From Extensimonas sp963708545 (GTDB lineage: Bacteria > Pseudomonadota > Gammaproteobacteria > Burkholderiales > Burkholderiaceae_C), in the NCBI GenBank assembly GCA_963708545.1, contig CAVPUD010000141.1, positions 1 to 40,495 of the forward strand: a DNA stretch of 40,495 nucleotides. Reading direction: 5' to 3'. The notes beneath the pieces are model-generated. The model searched no databases. It saw only the letters and a list, made by a program, of their open reading frames with translations, and was not told where the DNA came from. Every line of letters starts with the position of its first letter. Positions within the stretch are counted from its first letter, which is position 1. Shown in pieces: positions 33,280-40,495 of the stretch. Position numbers and translations under genes: made by a program.

Positions 33280-34526
33280 GTAGATCGTTCCAATAAAACA
33301 ATTACGATTTATGCGAGCCCAAGATCGAACTTTCTCCAGCGAAAGACAACTGGCGTTGCATTCATCTCTTCGACGCCTTTCAAGATGCGCGCCTTGAGTT
33401 CTGGGATCGAGGCGACCCGAATATGGCGAAGGAAGGTGCGCGCCATTTTCGAGAAGGCGCACTCGATCAGGTTGAGCCAGGAGCCATGCTTGGGCGTATG
33501 AACATATTCGAAGCGTCCCGGCCGTGTGGCGAGGTAGGCCATGGTTTCCCTGGAGACATGAGCGCAGTGATTGTCCAGCACGACCCGGATGATGGCCTGC
33601 GGTGGGTAGTAGGCGTCGATGGCCTTGAGCAGGGCGACAAATTCCTGGCTGCGGTGACGGTCTTCGACCTGGGCAAACACATGGCCGGAGTGCAGGTCGA
33701 TCCCCGCAAGGATGGAAACCGTACCATGGCGCACGTACTCGTAGTCGCGACTGACCGTCGGCGCCTTGCCGGAAACGGGCGGCAGATCAGGCGCGGTCAG
33801 GCCAATCGCCTGAACCCCGGGCTTCTCATCGACGCTCACGGTGTAGATGGGATTCGGGCGCCCGTCATGAACAGCGCCTTCGGTGTAGAGCGCCACGTCG
33901 CGATAGACCATCAGCACCTCATGCATTTTCCGTTCGAAGTCGGGATCGCGCTTCTCCAAGTAATAGCTGATCTTATGCGGCTTGAGCTGGTTCTCGTTGA
34001 GGATGCGCCAGACCGTGCTCTTGCCCGCACCGGCAAGTCGCGGGAATCCAGCCTGTCCGGCGTGCTCGGACACATAGCGCGCCAGCGCCGAGATGCTCCA
34101 CAATTCCGCGGCCAGGCCCAGGTCTTTCGGCTTGACGCACGCCACGCCGACCACCCACGCCTTTGCCTCCTCTGTGATTTGCGGGGCATGCGGACGATGG
34201 TAGGTGTCCTTCAAGCCCGCTTGAACATCCGCGGCCAGGGCCTTGTCGATGCACTTGTAGATCATCGGTCGGCTCACGCCCAGCTTCCGTTGTATCTCGC
34301 TGATCGAGACGCCTTGCGCGTACTTGAGCAATACCCTGGCGCGCTCCACCTCCCGCACGGGCGCGGTGCGCGATGCCGCCAGTTCAGACAGCATCGCCCG
34401 CTGTTCGTCCGACAACACCAGCGCCGCCCGTCCGCTTGTCCTCGCCATGACTGCCTCCGTAGAAGTTGCATGCAGAATCATGGCAGCCATCGGCTATTTT
34501 GTAAATGTATTAATGGAACGATCTAC
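33280..34526. mobile_element. IS630-family insertion sequence
   Basis: 1247 bp. Inverted ends GTAGATCGTTCC (33280) and GGAACGATCTAC (to 34526), continuing imperfectly inward. TA target duplication at 33278-33279 and 34527-34528, as expected for IS630. One transposase gene. Confidence 0.93.
33309..34448 (-). CDS. IS630-family transposase
   Basis: 379 residues from MARTSGRAALVLSDEQ, with GGAGG 6 nt before the ATG. The amino helix-turn-helix shows VSISEIQRKLGVSRPMIYKC. The DDE core is TVSVDEKPGVQAI, VVLDNHCAHVS and TPKHGSWLNLIECAFSKMAR. Intact. The longer frame to 34490 adds 14 residues without a ribosome site. Confidence 0.93.
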   Translation of the reverse strand: MARTSGRAALVLSDEQRAMLSELAASRTAPVREVERARVLLKYAQGVSISEIQRKLGVSRPMIYKCIDKALAADVQAGLKDTYHRPHAPQITEEAKAWVVGVACVKPKDLGLAAELWSISALARYVSEHAGQAGFPRLAGAGKSTVWRILNENQLKPHKISYYLEKRDPDFERKMHEVLMVYRDVALYTEGAVHDGRPNPIYTVSVDEKPGVQAIGLTAPDLPPVSGKAPTVSRDYEYVRHGTVSILAGIDLHSGHVFAQVEDRHRSQEFVALLKAIDAYYPPQAIIRVVLDNHCAHVSRETMAYLATRPGRFEYVHTPKHGSWLNLIECAFSKMARTFLRHIRVASIPELKARILKGVEEMNATPVVFRWRKFDLGLA

Positions 34527-34560
34527 TAGGTAACGTAGCCGCGTGCTAAACCTCTTGCGC

Positions 34561-37500
34561 TCACCCCTCTCCCCCCGGCAATACCCTGCGACCAAAATCA
34601 ATTTCAAATCCATCGGGCACCGGCTTGAACGGCTTCGCCGGTGAGCGGTGGCTGCTCTGGAAGGCGCGCAGCGCCTGCACGTCGATCTCGCCGATCACGC
34701 AGTAATCGGTGATGCCGCCCTTGACCCGCAGCAGGTCGCGCTGCCAGCTTTCCTTGAACGGCGCACGGATGCGGCTGTCGCCGTATTGGCGGTCGTTGCA
34801 CTGGACGATGTAAGCGTGCATGTCCAGCGCGGCGGACTCCACCATAGCGTTAAAGGTTTCGGTGTCCTGGTTCCACTCCGGCACGAACAGCGCATCCACC
34901 TTGCCGCGCAGGGCTGCACGATAGCTGATGTTGGTCAGCTCGCTGCAGACCAGCAGGGCAAAGCGCAGGTCGCCGTGTTGCAGGATGGGCGGTGTTTTCC
35001 AGACCTTGTCCGGCTGCAGTTTTAGCCCGGCCAGGCGCTCCAGTTCCTCCTCTTCGTGAAAGGCCGGACGCTGTTTGTCCTGCCGGTAGATCATCAGCGA
35101 GGGGAAGCCCAGGCCGTCGTGTGACAGCGCGACCCACACTTGGTGGCGTACCTTCCCCTTGCTGGCGTGCAGGTATTCGATACCGGTGATCAGCGAGATG
35201 CCGCGCCCCTGCAGCTTGCGGGCGATGCGGATGAACCAGTGCGCTGGCAAGGCCAGCTCAGGCAGCACCAAGTAGCGGCTGTGCTGCGGCTGGGCGATCA
35301 CGCCATCGAGCAAACGGCACAGTCGGGCGTAGCGCTCGGCGTCCGGGTCGGGCATGCGCATGACGGATGCCGTCCAACTTGCCATCTGCGTCTTCCAGCT
35401 GGAGACGGCAATACCGTATCGGCGCTGGGGCTGGCCATCTCGAATCTGCAGCACGCCGTGCTTGTCGAACAAGGGTGCCGCGTCGCCGAGTTTGAAGCCG
35501 CGCACTGCGAGCACGACTGCCTGCATGGCTTCGCGCTGAGACGCGTCGTAGGCCGCCTTGTTGAGGATGAATAGCTCGGGCAGGTTGTAGGGCCGGGTGG
35601 CGAATAGCAGGCCGTGCGGAAGGCTTTTGAGGCGAATCCACTGGGCCAGGTGCCGTGTGCCATCGAGCACGCTTCCTGGCAGCAGTTCTGCCACATGGGC
35701 GCAGAAAGCCACAGTCTTCTTGGCGGGTATGCCGCGCTGCGCAACCATCTCCTGCGGCAAGCCTAGGAAGCGGAAGGGCATGTGTGCCAGGTCAAAGGAG
35801 AAAAGGCGTGCCTGCTGGGCCTGGAAACCCTTGGGCGACAGATACCAGTCCAGCAGCGCGTTGACATCCAGCGCGGGCAGGTAACCGTCCATGTGCGCCT
35901 GCCAGGCGGCCTTGCCTTCCTTCGACAGCCTTGGGGGGAAGGCCGCGCTGATGCTCTCGCGCACCGTGGTGTAAACCTGCTTCTGCCAGCGCGCCAGGAG
36001 CTCGGCAGGAGGTGGCACGTCTTCACTCGGGCAGGCCTTGATGCCCAGCTCGCAATGCTCGGCCAGCTGGATGCTTAGCCGCTCCAGCCCCCGCAGAATA
36101 TTGCGCAGTGCCTCAAAGTCTTCGCACGCCGTGGCCAGACGGATGACGCGGGGCAGGTAAACCGCCAGATCGAAGAACTGCGGCAGCACCAGCACATGCT
36201 GCACAAAGGCTCGGAAGAAGGATTGGCGGTGTGCCCGCCAGGCATGCGGCAGCAGGTCGCGCTCGTAGGCTTCGAAGTCGCGCAGCTTGATGGCAAAGCT
36301 GGCGCGGCGCATGGTTAGGGCATCGGCCTTGCGCAGGTTGTCCGCTGCCTCGCCATCACTCTGCGTGGCGGCGAGGAGGTCGGTGCCCACATGGCTGGCT
36401 GACCGCGGCAGGCGCGGCATGGCGCGCCATTCGCTGGCGCGTTCGTGAATCTGGTGAGCGATAGCATCCACGAGGGTCTTGCCGGGTTCGCCCGACAGCA
36501 TGAACACCTTGTTCTTGGTGTTGGCAAAGCGAATCTGGCTGTCGCTCAGGTAGACGGGGTGGAAGCCGATCTGCTTGTGGCACTGATCCGCCCAGCCCAG
36601 CTTTCCCCCAGCCCGCGCGAACACCCAGTTCCACAGTTCAACGGTGGAGCGGAAGTTGGCGCCATCTTCCATAACTAACAGGATGTCGTCCACATAGCGA
36701 CCGTAGTACAGCGGCGCCAGCTGCTGTTCAACGATCCGGTCCAATTCTGCAAGCGCCACGTTAGCCACCACAGCCGAGGCTGGCAGGCCGACGGGCAGGC
36801 CCTTCTTGAGCGGCGTGGCTACGGCCCAGGCGCGCAATGCCTGGATGAACAAGCGGTGAAGCTTGGCTTGGGTGGGCGTCAGCTCCAGCCCCATCACATC
36901 GACCACAAAAGCAGGGTCCAGCATGAAACTGGGATTCAGCTCGTGATAGAACGAGCTGACATCCGCCGTGAGTGCCACAATTTTTTTGTTGGACTCAAGC
37001 GCGGTACGCATGGCCTTGATGCCGTTGTCCCGCCAATCGCGGAAGGGTTTCAGGTAAGGCTCGAAGGAGCCGAGTGAGAGTGCGTTGATGCCCTTGCCAT
37101 CCTGCGTGCGGCGTAGGCGGTTGCCATAGGCGCAGGGCGTCAGCTTGGCGTCGAAGAGGTGGCCCACCTCAAGAATCCACAAGGTGGACAGCACATGAAA
37201 GTCAAGGCTGCACTCGGCCATCACCCGGAATTCGGCTTTGGGCTTCTGCGGCTTGTCGCCTTCGCTGAGGAGGCCACACGCGTGCGCCCATTCTTCGGCT
37301 GGAGACGAAAAGATCAGACCGTTGCCGTGCTTCTCGCGGTACTGCTTCCAGCATGACATTTCCACAGTCTTGGTGGCCAAGGTCCATCCGCCGACAAACT
37401 CGGGCTGCGTGACCCAGCTCTCATCGGCACCGTGGAGTTTCACCAGCAATGCGCTAAGGTTCGCGTGGAGAGTCTCCTCGTAGTCAGCAATCGCCTCCAG

Positions 37501-37575
37501 CGAGGGATGCGACGAGTAGTACAAATCTACTTTGGCCTTTCGATACGCCAAGCTGAGATCATGGAGGCTGGTCAC
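34561..37575 (-). CDS. Reverse transcriptase-nitrilase fusion, UG1/DRT type 1-like antiphage protein
   Basis: About 1004 residues, intact. Residues 110-370 form a reverse transcriptase: motif A ALTADVSSFYHE (Asp205), motif B GLPVGLPASAVVANVALAEL (259-278), motif C YVDD (294-297), then IRFANTKNKVFML. Residues 380-700 are a helical region without a recognised domain. Residues 718-980 look like a C-N hydrolase (nitrilase) with likely triad Glu773 (LVLPELALP), Lys834 (RQDKQRP) and Cys877 (LLVCSEL). RT plus nitrilase defines UG1 (DRT type 1) among the unknown-group/Abi RTs; UG5 and UG6 are alternatives. No maturase, intron or retron parts are seen. The GTG at 37575 is chosen because upstream codons belong to IS-flank DNA; no clear ribosome site is visible. 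IS630 lies 35 bp downstream and an IS21 end 60 bp upstream. No small membrane-protein partner is present. Confidence 0.88.
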   Translation of the reverse strand: MTSLHDLSLAYRKAKVDLYYSSHPSLEAIADYEETLHANLSALLVKLHGADESWVTQPEFVGGWTLATKTVEMSCWKQYREKHGNGLIFSSPAEEWAHACGLLSEGDKPQKPKAEFRVMAECSLDFHVLSTLWILEVGHLFDAKLTPCAYGNRLRRTQDGKGINALSLGSFEPYLKPFRDWRDNGIKAMRTALESNKKIVALTADVSSFYHELNPSFMLDPAFVVDVMGLELTPTQAKLHRLFIQALRAWAVATPLKKGLPVGLPASAVVANVALAELDRIVEQQLAPLYYGRYVDDILLVMEDGANFRSTVELWNWVFARAGGKLGWADQCHKQIGFHPVYLSDSQIRFANTKNKVFMLSGEPGKTLVDAIAHQIHERASEWRAMPRLPRSASHVGTDLLAATQSDGEAADNLRKADALTMRRASFAIKLRDFEAYERDLLPHAWRAHRQSFFRAFVQHVLVLPQFFDLAVYLPRVIRLATACEDFEALRNILRGLERLSIQLAEHCELGIKACPSEDVPPPAELLARWQKQVYTTVRESISAAFPPRLSKEGKAAWQAHMDGYLPALDVNALLDWYLSPKGFQAQQARLFSFDLAHMPFRFLGLPQEMVAQRGIPAKKTVAFCAHVAELLPGSVLDGTRHLAQWIRLKSLPHGLLFATRPYNLPELFILNKAAYDASQREAMQAVVLAVRGFKLGDAAPLFDKHGVLQIRDGQPQRRYGIAVSSWKTQMASWTASVMRMPDPDAERYARLCRLLDGVIAQPQHSRYLVLPELALPAHWFIRIARKLQGRGISLITGIEYLHASKGKVRHQVWVALSHDGLGFPSLMIYRQDKQRPAFHEEEELERLAGLKLQPDKVWKTPPILQHGDLRFALLVCSELTNISYRAALRGKVDALFVPEWNQDTETFNAMVESAALDMHAYIVQCNDRQYGDSRIRAPFKESWQRDLLRVKGGITDYCVIGEIDVQALRAFQSSHRSPAKPFKPVPDGFEIDFGRRVLPGGEG

Positions 37576-37635
37576 GGGAGGTCTTTCACAGGAAAGTCGA
37601 GGACAACGGAGATTCGTAACGCGCTGGCCACTGGC

Positions 37636-37999
37636 TGTTGACGCCGACCGAAAATTGAGCCGCTTTTTGGTGTGATGCCGATCCAAATTTGAGCCAGGTG
37701 TTTTACCTACCCTGCTGTTTTTTGCAGCAAGGGACTGAAGAGGGTGATCACCATGGACATGATTGGCAAGATTCGGCGGATGCACAGCCGGGACAAGAAG
37801 ACGCAGAGGGAGATTGCGAGGGCAACGGGGCTGTCGCGCAACACGGTGGCCAAGTGGTTGCAGGAGTCACAGCCGGTGGAGCCCAAGTACCGCCGGGAGG
37901 CGGCCAAGGCGACCAAGCTGTCGGCGCACGAGGCCGAGCTGATCCAAGCCTTGAAGGCCGATGCGAATCGGCCCAAGAATGAGCGGCGAACGGCCAAGG
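37636..37999 (+). mobile_element. IS21-family element remnant (left end and istA start)
   Basis: Starts TGTTGACGCCGACCGAAAAT. The end repeats CGACCGAAAATTGAGCC (37645-37661) and CGATCCAAATTTGAGCC are the multiple end repeats typical of IS21. The element is cut near 38000 by a second IS21-family element. Confidence 0.8.
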
Positions 38000-38022
38000 T
38001 GTTGATTTCCACCGAATTCTGA
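37753..38022 (+). pseudogene. IS21-family transposase IstA, truncated amino part
   Basis: MDMIGKIRRMHSRDKKTQRE followed by IARATGLSRNTVAKWLQES is the IstA helix-turn-helix. The frame continues through KYRREAAKATKLSAHEAELI and RPKNERRTAKVL and then runs into the end of the next IS21-family element (ISTEF). The catalytic domain is missing. Confidence 0.8.
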
Positions 38023-38074
38023 CCCACCGTTTCCATCCAATATTGACCCACCCTGGATAGAGCCTTGGGGGGGC

Positions 38075-38866
38075 TCACGGTGTGGATAACTTCTTGGTTT
38101 TGGACTCCTTCTTGATGGGTTGAGCGGAGCTGTTCTTGAACCGGTAGCTGTCGTTGCCGGTCTCAAGGATATGACAGTGATGCGTGAGTCGGTCCAGCAG
38201 CGCGGTGGTCATCTTGGCATCGCCGAACACGCTGGCCCATTCGCTGAAGCTCAGGTTTGTCGTGATGACCACGCTGGTGCGCTCGTAGAGCTTGCTGAGC
38301 AGGTGGAACAGCAAGGCGCCACCCGTTGCACTGAAGGGCAGATAGCCCAACTCGTCGAGCACCACCATGTCCATGTGGGCCAAGCGGTGGGCCATCTGTC
38401 CGGTTTTGTTGCAGACCTTCTCTTGCTCGAGCATGTTGACCAGCTCGACCGTGGAGAAGAAACGCACCCGGCGCCGATGGTGTTCGACAGCCTGCACCCC
38501 GATGGCGCTGGCCAAGTGGGTCTTGCCGGTGCCCGGACCGCCGACCAGCACCACGTTCTCAGCCCTGTCCATGAACTCGCAGCGGTGCAGCTGACGCACC
38601 AGGGCTTCGTTGACCTCACTGTTGCTGAAGTCGAAGCCTGCCAGGTCCCGGTAGGCCGGCAGCTTGGCCTGCTTGAGCTGGTAGGCCACGGCCCGCACCT
38701 CGCGCTCGGCCGTCTCGGCTTTGAGTAACTGCGAGAGCATCGGCTGAGCCGCTTCAAAGGCCGGCGCACCTTGCTCGGCCAATTCGGAGACGGCTTGCGC
38801 CATGCCGAACATCTTGAGTTCGCGCAGCATGATGACGATGGCTCCAATGGCGGGGTCATGACGCAT
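38075..38866 (-). CDS. istB: IS21-family helper ATPase IstB
   Basis: 263 residues from MRHDPAIGAIVIMLRELKMF, with GAGGAAGG before the ATG at 38866. AAA+ ATPase that assists IstA: Walker A VGGPGTGKTHLA, Walker B MVVLDELGYLPFS, sensor region VVITTNLSFSEW and the final LLDRLTHHCHILET with an arginine. Its start overlaps the end of istA by 11 bp. Intact. Confidence 0.93.
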   Translation of the reverse strand: MRHDPAIGAIVIMLRELKMFGMAQAVSELAEQGAPAFEAAQPMLSQLLKAETAEREVRAVAYQLKQAKLPAYRDLAGFDFSNSEVNEALVRQLHRCEFMDRAENVVLVGGPGTGKTHLASAIGVQAVEHHRRRVRFFSTVELVNMLEQEKVCNKTGQMAHRLAHMDMVVLDELGYLPFSATGGALLFHLLSKLYERTSVVITTNLSFSEWASVFGDAKMTTALLDRLTHHCHILETGNDSYRFKNSSAQPIKKESKTKKLSTP

Positions 38867-40394
38867 GGCGCACCTTCCTCTCCGACGCACGCAGGTCGTC
38901 ATAGCGGTTCACGTTGGCCAGCGGTTCACGAACGAGGCGCAGCGCCTGCGGAGCAGTCACCGGGGGTGGTGGCGCCTTGCTGTCGAGCAGCCGGTGCAGC
39001 ACATTGAGCACGTGCATCTTGGTCGGCACACCTGCCTCCAGGGCCAGCTCAACGGCGGTCAGCACCGCCTGCTCGTCGTGGTGCAGCACCAAAGCCAACA
39101 CCTCGACCATCTCGCGGTCGCCACCGGGCTGCTTGAGCAGAGCCGCCTGCAGTTGCCGCAAGGCCGCTGGCAGTTCGGCGAACGGGGCGCCGTTGCGCAG
39201 CGCTCCTGGCTTGCGTTGCAGCACGGCAAGGTAATGGCGCCAGTCGTAGACGGTGTGGCCTGCGCTGTCGTGGCGGCGGTCGATGACGCGCGGATGTTCG
39301 CAGAGCAATTGGCCCTCGGCCGCCACCACAATCCGCTCGGCATAGACACGCAGGCTCACTGGTCGGTTGGCGTACGAGGCAGGCACGCTGTAGCGAACGC
39401 GCTCGAAGGTCACCAGGCACGTGGGCGAGACGCGCTTGGTGTGCTCAACAAAGCCATCGAAAGGACGCGGCAGCGGCATCAGCAGCGCCCGCTCCTGCGC
39501 CCAATGTCGGCGATGGTGCCCGGCAGCTTGCCGTGGTCAATCTCGTGCCACAGGGCCGTGCAACGCGCCTCCAGCCAGTCGTTCAAGGCCGCCAGCGTGG
39601 CGAAGGCCGGCACGTGCTGCCAGAGCCGGTGGCGCGCATCGCGCACATTCTTCTCGACTTGCCCCTTCTCCCAGCCAGAGGCCGGGTTGCAGAACTCCGC
39701 CTCGAACAGGAAGTGGCTGACCATGGCGCCAAAGCGCGCGTTCACATCGCGCTCCTTGCCACGGCGTACCTTATCGACGGCGGTCTTCATGTTGTCGTAG
39801 ATGCCGCGCCTGGGTACGCCACCGAGCACGCGAAACGCGTGGTTGTGGGCGTCGAACAGCATCTCGTGCGTCTGCAGCAGGTAGGCCCGCACAATGAAAG
39901 CGCGGCTATGGCTGAGCTTGGTGTGGGCCACCTGCAGCTTGGTGCGTTCGCCGCCGATGACGGCCCAGTCTTCGCTCCAGTCGAACTGGAACGCCTCACC
40001 GGCACCGAAAGTCAGGGGCACGAAGGTGCCGCGGCCGGTAGTTCGCTCGGCTTCCTGCCGCTTGACCTGCCAAAGACGCGCGAAGGCGGCCACGCGGTTG
40101 TACGAGCCGTTGTAGCCCAGCGCGGCCAGGTCGGCGTACATCTGTTTGACCGTGCGCCGCTGTTTGCGCGATTTGCCGGCCTCGGTCTTGAGCCAGCCTG
40201 CCAATTTGTCTGCGAACGGGTCGAGCTTGCTGGGGCTCACGCGCTTGGCATAGCGCGGCTCGACCGTATCGGCCCGAAGGTACTTCTTGATGGTGTTGCG
40301 AGACAGCCCGGTGCGCCGCGCTATCTCGCAAAGGAGAGCAATGCTCTCGCAATGCCCAACGCCTGATGACACTCAATGTCGCCACGTCAATCAC
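38856..40394 (-). pseudogene. istA: IS21-family transposase IstA, two frameshifts
   Basis: The GTG start at 40394 gives VIDVATLSVIRRWALREH, then the frame is lost near 40340 and resumes in another frame as EIARRTGLSRNTIKKYLRAD. The core (FQFDWSEDWAVIGG, VPRRGIYDNMKTAVDKV, ASGWEKGQVEKNVRDAR) is intact. Near 39503 one base is missing (GACATTGGGCGC where GACATTTGGGCGC would read D-I-W-A-Q-E-R). The rest continues from 39479 as MPLPRPFDGFVEHTKRVSPT to the stop at 38856. Sequencing errors are possible, but two such sites suggest real decay. Without IstA the element should depend on another copy. Confidence 0.85.
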
Positions 40395-40495
40395 TCCTGT
40401 ACTCCTGCCACTAAAAGCAGCAGGTTAGGGTTCTTACGTGGGTCAGATTTGGATGGAAATCACCCTTGAAGGTGGGTCAGTTCTGGATGGAAATC

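Larger units (their letters stand above)
38000..40495 (-). mobile_element. IS21-family insertion sequence (right end at or beyond the window edge)
   Basis: The left end (from about 38000) carries TTTCCATCCA-N5-TGACCCACC-type repeats (38004-38053). The right end at 40437-40495 carries two similar units in inverted orientation. Genes istA and istB lie on the minus strand in standard order. The outer target repeat cannot be checked because the window ends. Confidence 0.88.

Noticed and set aside
34561..37575. Group II intron or retron as identity of the RT
   Set aside because: There is no maturase or endonuclease domain, no intron RNA ends and no msr/msd-like segment; the nitrilase fusion fits the unknown-group RTs.
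37576..37785. 70-codon upstream extension of the RT-nitrilase frame
   Set aside because: It reads through the IS21 end repeats, so it cannot be native coding sequence.
38004..40495. Repeated TTTCCATCCA/TGACCCACC units considered as a CRISPR or iteron array
   Set aside because: They occur twice at each end in opposite orientation around istA/istB, which is the multiple-end-repeat pattern of IS21. No CRISPR array was seen in the window.

Overview
The window looks like the chromosome of a GC-rich betaproteobacterium of the Comamonadaceae type (Acidovorax/Comamonas-like). This rests on the order folC-dedD(SPOR)-cvpA-purF, gltX followed by tRNA-Ala(GGC), tRNA-Glu(TTC) and tRNA-Asp(GTC), the divergent darP/pmbA pair, and intergenic palindromic repeats. 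It is an inference from gene content and style; no 16S gene is present.

Positions 1-16620 are conserved backbone: a FeeM-like N-acyltransferase, an I78-type inhibitor lipoprotein, suhB, trmJ-cysE, a darP-mogA-alcohol dehydrogenase run facing pmbA, rpsU-yqeY, an ArsC/Spx-like reductase, folC-dedD-cvpA-purF, gltX and three tRNAs. Its non-coding parts hold a 235-bp MITE-like element with terminal inverted repeats and a 5-bp duplication exactly at the dedD stop codon, a 186-bp giant palindrome after cysE, and two short REP-like palindromes, each between divergent genes.

Positions 16620-27085 are an eroded accessory stretch. They hold a truncated and frameshifted XRE regulator, an RluF-type pseudouridine synthase split by an IS66-family element, a cold-shock group (dbpA, an RRM protein, a CspA protein), an IS200-like element itself split by an IS3-family element, and a phage-type integrase split by an IS5-family element. 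The integrase faces away from tRNA-Lys(CTT) about 310 bp away, so this is probably a dead integrative element.

Positions 27085-31960 return to backbone: tRNA-Lys and two divergent pairs of cell-surface glycan genes (UDP-glucuronate 4-epimerase with a GT39-like membrane glycosyltransferase; a GtrB-like GT2 glycosyltransferase with an AglD/LPG-synthase-like membrane protein).

Positions 32030-40495 are again mobile. Packed between an IS427-group element, an IS5 remnant and an IS630 element on one side, and two nested IS21-family elements on the other, lies one large intact gene of about 1004 codons. It encodes a reverse transcriptase (YVDD) fused to a C-terminal nitrilase domain with an apparently complete Glu-Lys-Cys triad. 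This matches the UG1/DRT type 1 class of antiphage reverse transcriptases and is the most interesting gene here.
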